64,000 nucleotides of DNA, taken from assembly GCA_035578155.1 (NCBI GenBank), contig JAPWDM010000001.1, positions 12,561,543-12,625,542 on the forward strand. The letters are read 5' to 3'. Positions 21,966 to 32,336 of this stretch are shown here, piece after piece. Numbering within the stretch: the first letter of the stretch is position 1; each line of letters opens with the position of its first letter. The translations under genes were made by a program, and so were the position numbers. A model generated the notes under the pieces. That model had not been told where the DNA came from and did not search any database. It worked only from the letters and a program-made list of their open reading frames with translations. Source of the stretch: Brachynemurus nebulosus (lineage: Eukaryota > Arthropoda > Insecta > Neuroptera > Myrmeleontidae).

Positions 21966-24857
21966 AACACGTCATGAAACACAACACTTTATTTTTAAAG
22001 TACTTTCGATTGATGTATTAAATTCCAGGGTCGGCATTTAATCAACACTGGAGGGGCAGTTCAGCAGATTAAAAATTAAAAATATTTTTTTTATCATGTT
22101 ATACTCCTTGAATTTTGATGAGACTTGGTGCAGTAATTAAGTGCATTAGGGCACAGTTACTGAATTTTTTTTGAAGTGGTCGCTCAATTGGAACCCTATA
22201 AAAATAATATTGGATCGGATATTATCCTTGTTATTATATTATCCTTAATAACGAGGACTGATACGATAATAAATATGACTAATATTCTTGAGAGTGTTTG
22301 CCTTCATGTGGATTTGGAATTATTTTCCTATGTTGAGTAGTTACCAAGAAAAAAATTTTTGTAATTTTTAAAATTTTTTTACTTATCTCCATAACTGTTC
22401 AGTTTTGGTCACCAAAATTGTAGATATCAATTACTTACAGCCTCACCATACTGTTAGTATAGTTATTAAAATAATTCGCCTCCGGGGCCGATTCACCCAT
22501 ACTTATCCGGCTATACCCTTTGTTGCTTAGCCCATGTATGATAAACTTTTGGATCCACACCTATTCAATATCTACTTGATTTTTGCTTTGCTTAAGTATT
22601 ATAGTCCTGTACTATTTTATTATTTATTGGGTCTGTCGTTTATATTGTTTGTTCAAACACAATTTTTTTTGCTATATTTAGTACTTGTGTTTACACATCG
22701 TATGGAATATAATATTTATGTAAAGAACACGTCATTATTTTAGTTTATTTGAAATGTCTAATCTAATAATAGTTGGCTTAGAAGAAGAATTCGGTAAGTG
22801 AATCTTTAGAGAAGGATGATAGCCGGCTATAAGTATCTAATAATATTATAATGTTGGCAGCTATGGTTTAGTTATATGATACTTTTCTATTACATGTACG
22901 TTGTAGTAGGTATCCAAACCGTAGCCGTAGCATATAAATACTTTACTTGCCGTAGGTAAGTACTTACGGTGTGTAGTTAGCAAGTTATGTGCACTTCATA
23001 CTATCATTTTATTACACTTTGTGATGCCATACTTACCTTCATATAAGGTCTACACATCACTTATGTACTTAAGTACTCATATACTCTCTTACTAGCATTG
23101 TAGGTACCCATTTGAACATAATAGGTATAATATATGTGTAAGTAAAATAGTCATATACAGGAAGTTTCAGGATAGTATTAGAAGGTTGCAGTGAAATTCA
23201 TTGATTTTCCGTGCTTTTAAATGTTCAGTACAGTAACAAAATGCCTGTAAATATATCAACTAAAGAATAATGTATGTCAGGCGTGTGCAATTAAGTCAAG
23301 ATCGCGGGCCGAAAAACAGATATCACATCAAATGGCGAGCTGAAACTAGAGCACGAATTTTTAAGGGAGAGTGTAAAGAGAAACTCGTAGCTTTATTTCA
23401 ACGAAATGATTTTAAATATGGTCAAATATAATATTCACATATAATATTTGTAATTAACGTATATTAACGTATATTACATGCCTAACGTATGTCTTTGAAA
23501 GCTATGAATTTTCTCAATTTTCTAACAAAAGTTGTATGCCATAGTTACTTTTGCCTTTAAAGAAGCTTCGACTTTTTCCATAGCAACTGAAGCGTGTATT
23601 TTGCAGGTCGTTAGATATCTCGATCGAAACTGATACTAAAGTAGGACTATCCAACAGTGCTTGCTTGTCTCACAGTCAAATTACTATGAAACCAAACATT
23701 ACATTGGGGAAGAACGAGTTTTAGAAGATTCGGTGTAAATATTCCAATTGTTGTCAATTGACAGGTGGTAATAAGTAGTGTTGAGCAAGATATCTCAGAA
23801 ACGGTGGCTCTTAGGAAAAAAAATATTGAGACATTTTTTATAGATAATTATATGATCTATAATTTTTGTCTGACCTAATTTTATGATAAAACTTACCGTT
23901 TTGCTGAAAATCGCGAAAAATCCATTTTTGACACCTTTGACCTTGAATAAAATTTTTTCCACGTACAGGATCGATGAGGACTTTTCAACACTTATTTATA
24001 ATGGTGTTCCGAACATTCGTACCAATTTTCAGCTCTCCCCTAATTTTTGTCTCTTTACTACTATTTTTAGGACTTGATTGGATTATCAGTGTTTTTTGTT
24101 TATTGTAAAATTGAAAATAAAATTTATCAAGTAGGCTATTCTTTATGAGATAAATGCCATAAAGAGCACTTGTGCTTTTTGCTTTTCATTATGCAACTAG
24201 TGCCAAAAAGTACTACTTTTCATATCTCTTAGCAATGCAATAAAATATAGGCTTTTATAATTCAGATGTACATAAAATAATATTAATGCACTTTTTCGTC
24301 TGCCATTTTTCCTAGCCTTCGTCTATTTGACAAATCCCAATATCTACAAAAAGATTTAATATTTCCTCTGAACCATCTTGTAAAGTATCGCTACGATGTA
24401 TGTTCCGTACATTGTGTTGGCATTTTATTAATGAAATGAGTAACGTTAGATTGATATCACAATGTTACATGTCAAAGTTAAACAACGTGTTACGTAAGTG
24501 TCATGTTACTAGAATGTACGTTTCAATATATGTATGTATATTGACTGTCTCATGCTATGTTTATTTAATGTGAGCAAAATTATTTCGAGAGGTATGCGAG
24601 AAATTTGATCGGCAAGCGTGAATAGATAAAAAGCGATTTTACATAATTTAAAATAAACGAAAAAAAAAAAAATAACACGTCGTCTAAATTACATAGTTGA
24701 TAATAATCAATTAAATACCGACAGAGATGTATAAATTATTTACTTGACAATTTTCAAGTTATGTTATTTATCGCAATTTTTAAAATAATAATAAAGAAAA
24801 TTTTGAAGAAATTAAAAATATGCATAAGAAAAATTTCTAATATTAACACTTGTGACT
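21966..24857. other. Gene-free interval
   Basis: No supported gene. The 22534-22743 (+) and 23883-24077 (+) frames are short, hydrophobic or low complexity, and without motifs. The part at 23760-24070 (ccgttttgctgaaaatcgcg ... tttgaccttg) resembles dispersed-repeat wording also seen at 42865 and 43660. Confidence 0.45.
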
Positions 24858-24872
24858 GACTTGTCAAAAGTA
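24858..24872. repeat. LINE target-site duplication, left copy
   Basis: gacttgtcaaaagta (15 bp) is identical to 35149-35163 and lies directly outside the (ATTAC)n tail of the LINE. Confidence 0.9.
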
Positions 24873-25008
24873 ATGTAATGTAATGTAATAAATTTATTGA
24901 GTGTACAGTATTTTTACAATATACATAATTATAATAAAAAGTTTGTGTATAGAACTTAACAATTAACAAAATACAAATAATATATTTACAATAAAGTTTA
25001 AAGGTAAG

Positions 25009-25717
25009 TGGAGGTGTTTCTAATAAATTTTGTTAGCAAATGGACTGTAATAGTTTAATACCGTAACAAATAATTTTAAAACGATAGAAAAAAAAGTACA
25101 CTTACCAATATGGCTGATGTTCGGCCTTCACTTTAAATGGTAATTATGGAGGATGGATATTTTTCGGGAAAAAAGGAAACCATTTAAAGGTGAAATATAA
25201 CTGCACTTTTGATTTCCCTTGAACTTTCACTTAAAGTTCCCTTTTCGTTTATTACGGTAAATTTTTGACTAAAATTATTCAAAACAAAGCGGCGTAAAAT
25301 TTTATATGCAAGCGGTTTAATTATTAAATTAAATTGTTGAGGTTTTCTAAAAATGTGAATTTTCGATTTAAAGCGGTTATACTATATCCGTCTCGGTAGC
25401 GGTATGAAAAAAAAACTATCTATTTCGGTAGCGGTACAAAAACTATCTATCTCGGCAGCGGTACAAAAACTATCTATCTACCTTTTTTTTTTTGACCACT
25501 TAGTCAAGAGGGTGAGCTATGTATCCTTTTCTAATTTGCGTAAAGGATTTTGAAAAGTAATTGATGCGCTGCCTTCTAGTACGCAATGCGTACATGAGGC
25601 CAATCAATTTATTTGTTTGTCGCGATGTATTAAGTAAGATACGCATACTTTACAAATTTGATTAATTAAATTTAACTTATACAGGGTGATCCCTATAATT
25701 TAGATCACGCCAATCCA
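25009..25717 (-). repeat. BEL/Pao 3' LTR
   Basis: 709 bp, TG...CA on the + strand reading. Identical to 31558-32266 except t at 25387 (a at 31936). It contains a poly(A) signal in element orientation (aataaa, from cgtttattac near 25246-25255) and a threefold internal repeat of about 27 bp (cggtagcggtacaaaaacta) at about 25391-25478. Confidence 0.97.
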
Positions 25718-25730
25718 TTCCCCCGCCCCT
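25718..25730 (-). other. Polypurine tract of the BEL/Pao element
   Basis: On the - strand aggggcgggggaa lies immediately before the TG of the 3' LTR, the position where plus-strand DNA synthesis is primed. Confidence 0.85.
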
Positions 25731-25781
25731 GAAAGGTTCTTTCAGAATGAGGGGAAGGAGTTATGAGAAACTAAGCTATAA

Positions 25782-27410
25782 TTATTGAGTTGGCAAAGGA
25801 TAAACCTTTACCACTGGTCGTTTGAATATTCCATTTCTTGTGCGCACGGATACTACACGAACAATACCATCCCTTCCTGGATGCACATCGACTACTCTTC
25901 CAAGCATCCATTGCAAAGGTGGAAGGTTGGGCTGTTGCACTACTACAACTTCACCTATATTGATAGCTGAAGCGGGGGTATTCCAACGAGACCGTGATTG
26001 GAGTGTATGTAAATAGTCTCGAGACCATTGTTTCCAATAGTCTTGAACCATTTTATCTATAAGTTGAAAACGGTTAACTCGATTGTGATTTATACTGTCA
26101 AGATTTTCAGCAGGTAACCTTTTTAACGGACAGAACGTCAAAAAATGAGAGGGAGTTAGCGCTTGAACGTTATCTGGGTCGTTACTTAATACACACAGTG
26201 GTCGCGAGTTAAGTAGGGCTTCAATTTGAATTAATAAAGTATTCAATTCCTCATAGGTGAGTAATTGATTTCCTATAATTTTATACAAGTGAGATTTAAC
26301 GCATTTGATATTTGCTTCCCAAATCCCACCCATATGGGGAGCGGCCGGAGGATTGAATTTCCATTCAATACCTTGGTGAGCTAAGTCATTCGTTAAAAGG
26401 GTCTTAAATTCAGATGAGTCTACTAAATTATACAATTCGGCTAGTCGTGTTTTAGCTCCGATAAAGCAAGTTCCGGAATCCGAAAACATTACTGAAACTG
26501 GACCGCGGCGAGATAAAAACCGTTTGAATGCCTGCAAGAAACTGGATGTAGTTAAGTCAGAAACTAATTCTATGTGGACAGCTTTTACGGCTAGACAAAT
26601 AAACAAACAAATGTAGGCTTTCTGAGAACGTATGCCCCGTTTCCTACTAAAAACAATGTTGATAGGACCAGCATAATCTACCCCAACGGATGTAAAACAT
26701 TTAAGAGAAGGTGGATATTGAACTCGATCAGTTGGTAAATGTCCCATTAATGGAAATTTTGGGGATGGCCTAGCTCGAAAACACAAATTACATTTGGAAA
26801 TTCGATTTCTGACAACTCCTCGTCCTGCGAGTATCCAGTAGCGTTGACGAAGTAGTGAAAATACTAAATTAGAACCAGTGTGAAGATTGACTCGATGATA
26901 CTCATCAATCAGCAAATCCACAAACGGATCTCGCTTTGGAAGGAGTATGGGATGTCGAGCGTCAAAATCTAAATCCGAATTTTCTAAACGACCTCCAACT
27001 CTAAGAACATTTTTATGCAAAAATATTCGTAATTTGCGTAATTGAGGAGAGCATTCTTTACCGTGTAGTAATAAACTTATGTCGGATTTAAAGTGAATAT
27101 TTTGAACCACTTTAATTAGTTCAGTTTCCGCCACATCAAGATCTGAAACAGTTATTACACCCCGAGAGGAGAGTTTTCTAGTAAATCTTAAAACGTAAAC
27201 TGTTGCACGTAGAAGACGTTTCCAAGAGGAACATTTTTCGATTAATTGATGTAAAGGTGAGACCTCTTCTACGGCGACAACCAAATTCCAATACGTCCTG
27301 ATACGTATTGGAATTTGGTTGTCGGTTGATACGTTGGATACCAATATTCTGATACGTCCACGGTTGAATTGGCCAGTCAGCTTCAGATCGCTGTAACCAT
27401 TCAGGTCCAT
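25782..27410 (-). CDS. BEL/Pao integrase and C-terminal domain
   Basis: This frame carries the end of the polyprotein; true homology starts near residue 41 (WNLVVAVEEV). It contains an integrase H-H-C-C zinc motif (H172, H177, C207, C210) and the DDE catalytic triad D245 (GVDYAGP), D311 (MFSDSGT) and E365 (GGIWEA), followed by the conserved C-terminal domain (residues ~440-540) found in Pao/BEL polyproteins. It integrates the cDNA into chromosomes. The usual SDNGT context reads SDSGT, an Asn-to-Ser change beside the second Asp. It is offset from the upstream frame, so it is not translated unless ribosomes shift +1 or the shift is a recent mutation. Residues 1-40 are out-of-frame linker. Confidence 0.95.
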   Translation of the reverse strand: MDLNGYSDLKLTGQFNRGRIRILVSNVSTDNQIPIRIRTYWNLVVAVEEVSPLHQLIEKCSSWKRLLRATVYVLRFTRKLSSRGVITVSDLDVAETELIKVVQNIHFKSDISLLLHGKECSPQLRKLRIFLHKNVLRVGGRLENSDLDFDARHPILLPKRDPFVDLLIDEYHRVNLHTGSNLVFSLLRQRYWILAGRGVVRNRISKCNLCFRARPSPKFPLMGHLPTDRVQYPPSLKCFTSVGVDYAGPINIVFSRKRGIRSQKAYICLFICLAVKAVHIELVSDLTTSSFLQAFKRFLSRRGPVSVMFSDSGTCFIGAKTRLAELYNLVDSSEFKTLLTNDLAHQGIEWKFNPPAAPHMGGIWEANIKCVKSHLYKIIGNQLLTYEELNTLLIQIEALLNSRPLCVLSNDPDNVQALTPSHFLTFCPLKRLPAENLDSINHNRVNRFQLIDKMVQDYWKQWSRDYLHTLQSRSRWNTPASAINIGEVVVVQQPNLPPLQWMLGRVVDVHPGRDGIVRVVSVRTRNGIFKRPVVKVYPLPTQ

Positions 27411-30400
27411 TTGTCCAATCGGTCCATTTTAAAAATTGTGACGGAGATAACCCACGTGATAAATTGTCAGCGACGTTTAACTTGCCGTCAATGTGGTACC
27501 AATTTGGAATTGACACGAGTTCTTGAATTTTTGTGACTCGATTGGCTACAAACGTTTTCCAACGATGTGGGGAAGAACAAATCCAATTGAGCGCAACTGT
27601 GGAATCCGATATTGCATACAACTTATCGACTTTAATATTAGAAAGGGTGCTAACAATATATGCTAAAAGTTTGCTCAAAAGATGAGCAGCGAGAAGTTCT
27701 AGTCGAGGAATTGATATTGTCTTCAGGGGCGATACTTTGGATTTAGCACATAACAACGAACTACAAATTCCATTGTGAGAAATTGAACGGATATAGACAA
27801 CAGCACCATACGAGGAAAGACATGCGTCTGAAAAACCAACTAAGACTATCGAATGTGTATTTTCAAATACTCCGACATGCCGTGGAACCTGAAAATTTTC
27901 TAATAAATGCAACTGGTTTTCATAATCATGCCAACGTTGTTGAAAATTTTGAGGAGGCGCTGCATCCCAGTCTAAATTCAAAGTCCATAACTCCTTAACA
28001 AATAGTTTCAATTTTAAAGTAATGGGACTAATAAGTCCGAGTGGGTCATAAAATCGTGCGACCGTTGATAAAATGTTGCGTTTTGTACAGACTTTGCTTT
28101 CAATATTCAATTTGAACTTTAAAATATCTGAATGTGGAAACCATTGTAAGCCCAACACTTTTAAAAACTCAGAATCGAAACTAACTACATTTTTTGCACG
28201 ATTTTCCATAGGGATATGGTTCATCAGTTCGGTTGAATTAACTGCCCATTTAACCATTTTGAAACAGCCAGTTTCGAACAATTTGACCATTTCCGAATAT
28301 AATGTTTGTGCCTTTTCTAATGATTCGACACTAGCTACAAAATCGTCCATGTACATGTGTTTTAAAACAAACGCAGACGCTAGTGGAAATTTGTTAGATT
28401 CATCCATGGCCAATTGCTGAACTGTCCTGAGAGCTAAATATGGTGAGCTTTTCACTCCAAAACAAACGCGGCTATGTTCGTAAATTGAAATTGGATCATT
28501 TTCTGAAAATCGCCAAACAAATCTTTGAAATTTTCTATGGTCTTCAACTAATTCAATCTGCAAATACATTTGCTGAATGTCAGACGTTAAAGCAATTTTA
28601 AATAATCTGAAATTTAGAAACATTGAAACAACATCTGTTTGAAGTTTGGGACCTGCGTACAATAAGTCGTTAAGTGAACGGCTACTACTAGATGGGCTAC
28701 TTGCATTGTACACGATTCTAAGAGGTGTTGTTTCACTAGCCAACTTCAAAACTCCATGATGCGGCATATAGTAAGCTACATCCGAATCATGGTTTGAAAC
28801 TATCTGACGAATATAACCCTTTTCTAAATGATCTGAGATAACATTGGAATAATGTTGTTTAAAACTGGAATCCAATTTCAATCTACGTTCCAATGCTAAA
28901 AATTTCCGAAGCGCGCTAGAATAAGAATCACCAAGATTCGATGCGTGATGCTTAAAGGGGAGCGCTACTTGATAACGACCTGAAGGTAAACGGTGACACG
29001 TGGAGGTGTAAATTTTTTCACACTCAGTATCTTCGGGGTCTTCACTAGTTGCAGATGGCACATTTTCAACCTCCCAAAATTTTTGAACCAAAATATCAAG
29101 TGGTTCATCTATTAACGTACAAAAGTTTTGTGCTAAATCGTCTACTAAATTTGTTGGGGCCGTTCCTGTAATGACATACCCAAGCGATGTCTCTATTGCA
29201 GTTGGTAAATGTGGTGGACCAATGACACGATTAGTACCCAATAATTGAGCAAATAATTCTGCCCCGATGATTCCATCTACTTCATTTGGTAAATGAAATG
29301 AATCATCAGCTAATGGTAACCCCTTTATGTACGAAATCTGATCGATTTGTATTGGTGAATGTGGCAGATTTTTCGAATTGAAATTTTCTACTACTAAAGC
29401 CTCCACAGCGTAACGCTTATTCATATCGAAGCGAGAAACTAATACGAAATTTGCTATACCTTTAGTAGGGGTTGATAAACTGGCAATTCCACTAATTGAA
29501 ACAGATGATTTTACAATAGGTAAATGTAATCTTTTACAACATTTAAGTGATAAAATATGCCGTTGAGAACCGGAATCTAACAAAAATCTAGCCTTTTGCA
29601 AATTTCCATCACGATCTATAATAAAAACTACAGCGGTCGACAGTAAAACAGTTGCACCATTATGACGTAAGGACGTCTGAACAGCCGAAAATGTATTAAC
29701 GTCGTTACCATTATTTTGAAGATTTGATACTACACTAGGATTATTATTGTTTGAGGTACTACTACTAGCGGTTGAGGGTACTTGTGGCCGAGAATTTTCC
29801 TTTAAAAAACATAAAAGTGAGTGATGTTGTTGCCTACAAAATTTACATTTAGTACCACTCTTACAAAATTGTATTTTATGTGTGCCTAAACAGTTTAAAC
29901 AACGGTTTCGTTCTTTTACAACTTTGTAACGTTCGGTGGGTTTTAGTTTAAAAAATTTATCGCAATTATAAATTGAATGCGTATCTACATTGCATACGAA
30001 GCATTTACTCTTTGAATCCGCCTGTAGATTCATAAAAGTGTGGGAAGTTTTCGCTTTGCTATTATGAGTTACTGCCGATTTTTGCGATGAACTAACATTC
30101 CGTGAACAAATTTTCGCTTGTTCTGATACGAACTCAATGATTTCCGCGTAATTCGGAAAGTCTGATTTGCGTCGAGTGTTTTCAAAGAGTCGTTTGGTAT
30201 CTGGATTAAGCTTTTTTAAGGCTAAATAACTGAAAATATAATCAGTCATATCCTCAATTTCCAGATTTTTCAAAGCTTGAACGGACGTATCGAATTTGAT
30301 TAAAAAATTATTGAGAGATTCAGTACTTTCCTGTTGCGCGGGTTTAAATTCTAATATGGAATCTAAATAACTATTTGCCAGTAAACGTTTATCTTCGAAT

Positions 30401-30975
30401 TTGTTTCTCAATGTCTCCCAAATTAGAGAATAATTGGCACCAGTAGGAGGGAGATGGGAACAAATCGCTAATGCCTTGTCTGTTAAATGACCCAACAAAT
30501 AATGTACCTTGTCTACATCATTTAAATCTGGATTCTCATGGATTAAGCTTCGAAAGCACTCAGCAAATATTGGCCATTCGTTGACCGATTTTCCCGAAAA
30601 TTTAATTAACGGAATTCGAGGTAGGCGAGGACCTGATTTTACTGGAATAGTATTGACCCCCGACGTATTAGGCGATGAACTTGCTAAATAATTTTTCGCG
30701 GCTCTTTTAATGTGACAATATAAATCATCAAAGCTATTGAGAGCCTCAAATGTAGGTATATATTCATTATCTATTTGTAAATTTAAATCGTTAATTTGGT
30801 TCAAAATTTCCTCAAATTGTCGTTTAGTTTCGTCCAATGTTTCGATTCTAGCTAGGAATGATTCTAAATTTGTGTTTGATAACGTTCTACTAGTTTCATA
30901 TAATCTCTGAATTCTACTAAATAACATTTCTTTTCTAGCAGTCAAAGTTTTTAATTTTCTTTGTTGAGCATCCAT
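27178..30975 (-). CDS. BEL/Pao Gag-protease-RT-RNase H polyprotein
   Basis: Begins at MDAQQRKL (30975). Order: coiled N-terminus; capsid-like region of the DUF1759 type (residues ~110-290, KFSGKSVNEWPIFAECF); two or more Cys/His knuckles (325-390); aspartic protease with LLDSGSQ (465-471); reverse transcriptase (~730-890) with D799 in LTSDIQQMYLQI and YMDD at 875-878; connection; RNase H (~1040-1175) with D1050, E1093, D1124 and D1170. It makes the particle, processes it and copies the RNA to DNA. Residues after about W1206 run out of frame (Arg-rich) to a stop at 27178; the real continuation is the 25782-27410 frame. All catalytic residues listed are present. Confidence 0.96.
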   Translation of the reverse strand: MDAQQRKLKTLTARKEMLFSRIQRLYETSRTLSNTNLESFLARIETLDETKRQFEEILNQINDLNLQIDNEYIPTFEALNSFDDLYCHIKRAAKNYLASSSPNTSGVNTIPVKSGPRLPRIPLIKFSGKSVNEWPIFAECFRSLIHENPDLNDVDKVHYLLGHLTDKALAICSHLPPTGANYSLIWETLRNKFEDKRLLANSYLDSILEFKPAQQESTESLNNFLIKFDTSVQALKNLEIEDMTDYIFSYLALKKLNPDTKRLFENTRRKSDFPNYAEIIEFVSEQAKICSRNVSSSQKSAVTHNSKAKTSHTFMNLQADSKSKCFVCNVDTHSIYNCDKFFKLKPTERYKVVKERNRCLNCLGTHKIQFCKSGTKCKFCRQQHHSLLCFLKENSRPQVPSTASSSTSNNNNPSVVSNLQNNGNDVNTFSAVQTSLRHNGATVLLSTAVVFIIDRDGNLQKARFLLDSGSQRHILSLKCCKRLHLPIVKSSVSISGIASLSTPTKGIANFVLVSRFDMNKRYAVEALVVENFNSKNLPHSPIQIDQISYIKGLPLADDSFHLPNEVDGIIGAELFAQLLGTNRVIGPPHLPTAIETSLGYVITGTAPTNLVDDLAQNFCTLIDEPLDILVQKFWEVENVPSATSEDPEDTECEKIYTSTCHRLPSGRYQVALPFKHHASNLGDSYSSALRKFLALERRLKLDSSFKQHYSNVISDHLEKGYIRQIVSNHDSDVAYYMPHHGVLKLASETTPLRIVYNASSPSSSSRSLNDLLYAGPKLQTDVVSMFLNFRLFKIALTSDIQQMYLQIELVEDHRKFQRFVWRFSENDPISIYEHSRVCFGVKSSPYLALRTVQQLAMDESNKFPLASAFVLKHMYMDDFVASVESLEKAQTLYSEMVKLFETGCFKMVKWAVNSTELMNHIPMENRAKNVVSFDSEFLKVLGLQWFPHSDILKFKLNIESKVCTKRNILSTVARFYDPLGLISPITLKLKLFVKELWTLNLDWDAAPPQNFQQRWHDYENQLHLLENFQVPRHVGVFENTHSIVLVGFSDACLSSYGAVVYIRSISHNGICSSLLCAKSKVSPLKTISIPRLELLAAHLLSKLLAYIVSTLSNIKVDKLYAISDSTVALNWICSSPHRWKTFVANRVTKIQELVSIPNWYHIDGKLNVADNLSRGLSPSQFLKWTDWTNGPEWLQRSEADWPIQPWTYQNIGIQRINRQPNSNTYQDVLEFGCRRRRGLTFTSINRKMFLLETSSTCNSLRFKIY
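27275..27324. repeat. Perfect 22-bp inverted repeat at the pol frame change
   Basis: cgacaaccaaattccaatac (27275-27296 in full) is the exact inverse of 27303-27324, with spacer cctgat. It lies between RNase H and integrase, in the zone where the reading frame moves by one base. gatacgt occurs three times within 27300-27360, suggesting local rearrangement. Confidence 0.95.
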
Positions 30976-31557
30976 TATTAAACAATATGAACAATATCAA
31001 TTCGATAAAGAAAAAAAAAAAAAACAATCGATTTTATTGAAGACAATAAATACTAAAAGCGTATTTATGTATGCGATCTCGCTGAAACACCGTACCAGCT
31101 AAACTGTAATATACAATGGCTATATGTAGGTACACACAAAAGTTGAAAAGAAAAAATATTCAAACGACTTAAATTTTCTAAAAATATACTAAATTATGTA
31201 AAACAATTAATAAAATTAATTGTTGCGACAAACAAATAAACAACACATATGAATGAAACAAATATAATTTTAATTGACTGAAATATTATGTAATAGTCAT
31301 TAAAATGTTCAAAAATCGACAAATAATCAATATTTATTTACTGAAAACGCAGCGATAAATACAGATCAATCCAATTAAATTTTAAAGAGAATATTCTACG
31401 CAAATTTTGAATGCAAACACAATAAAATTTTAATGCAATAACTAATATTAAAGTTTAAAGAACAAAGCGACTCAAAAACGCGGTATTCTAATAAGAGTTA
31501 ATTTAAATGCGATAAATAATCTAAATCTATCCTTGGCTCGAAGGATCAAAATAGTTA
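30976..31557 (-). other. BEL/Pao leader (primer-binding site region)
   Basis: 582 bp between the 5' LTR and the gag start. Directly after the LTR (- strand) the sequence is taactattttgatccttcga. Positions 31529-31546 form a 6-bp stem (atcctt/aaggat) around ggctcg. The primer-binding site should lie here, but I do not recognise the tRNA. Confidence 0.7.
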
Positions 31558-32266
31558 TGGAGGTGTTTCTAATAAATTTTGTTAGCAAATGGACTGTAAT
31601 AGTTTAATACCGTAACAAATAATTTTAAAACGATAGAAAAAAAAGTACACTTACCAATATGGCTGATGTTCGGCCTTCACTTTAAATGGTAATTATGGAG
31701 GATGGATATTTTTCGGGAAAAAAGGAAACCATTTAAAGGTGAAATATAACTGCACTTTTGATTTCCCTTGAACTTTCACTTAAAGTTCCCTTTTCGTTTA
31801 TTACGGTAAATTTTTGACTAAAATTATTCAAAACAAAGCGGCGTAAAATTTTATATGCAAGCGGTTTAATTATTAAATTAAATTGTTGAGGTTTTCTAAA
31901 AATGTGAATTTTCGATTTAAAGCGGTTATACTATAACCGTCTCGGTAGCGGTATGAAAAAAAAACTATCTATTTCGGTAGCGGTACAAAAACTATCTATC
32001 TCGGCAGCGGTACAAAAACTATCTATCTACCTTTTTTTTTTTGACCACTTAGTCAAGAGGGTGAGCTATGTATCCTTTTCTAATTTGCGTAAAGGATTTT
32101 GAAAAGTAATTGATGCGCTGCCTTCTAGTACGCAATGCGTACATGAGGCCAATCAATTTATTTGTTTGTCGCGATGTATTAAGTAAGATACGCATACTTT
32201 ACAAATTTGATTAATTAAATTTAACTTATACAGGGTGATCCCTATAATTTAGATCACGCCAATCCA
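31558..32266 (-). repeat. BEL/Pao 5' LTR
   Basis: 709 bp, with a one-base difference from the other LTR. Here cggttat act ataaccg (31923-31939) is a perfect small hairpin; the other LTR's single substitution breaks it. It would carry the element's promoter. Confidence 0.97.
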
Positions 32267-32271
32267 GTAAG
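32267..32271. repeat. BEL/Pao target-site duplication (right)
   Basis: gtaag, matching gtaag at 25004-25008 directly left of the element. A 5-bp duplication is normal for BEL/Pao. Confidence 0.9.
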
Positions 32272-32336
32272 TTTTAATTAACAAATTTAACAGATACAAC
32301 AAAGCCTTAACAAGAACTCGTATAACCAAAATTCTG

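Larger units (their letters stand above)
25009..32266 (-). mobile_element. BEL/Pao LTR retrotransposon, nearly intact (7258 bp)
   Basis: Two 709-bp LTRs (TG...CA) bound the internal region and differ at one base. They are flanked by the 5-bp duplication gtaag (25004-25008, 32267-32271). In element orientation the order is 5' LTR, 582-bp leader, gag with zinc knuckles, protease, RT, RNase H, [frame change], integrase, polypurine tract, 3' LTR. There is no envelope gene. One mismatch in 709 bp marks a recent insertion. It sits in the 3' UTR of an older LINE. Confidence 0.97.

Noticed and set aside
27178..27410. Programmed -1 frameshift in pol
   Set aside because: The offset is +1 (or -2) and no slippery heptamer precedes the hairpin; a mutation is the simpler reading, though not proven.
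28073..28420. 115-codon + strand frame within the BEL/Pao element
   Set aside because: Antisense shadow of the reverse transcriptase region.
30976..31557. Naming the tRNA that primes the BEL/Pao element
   Set aside because: The sequence after the 5' LTR lacks a recognisable TGG-type start; I could not match it to a tRNA 3' end with confidence.
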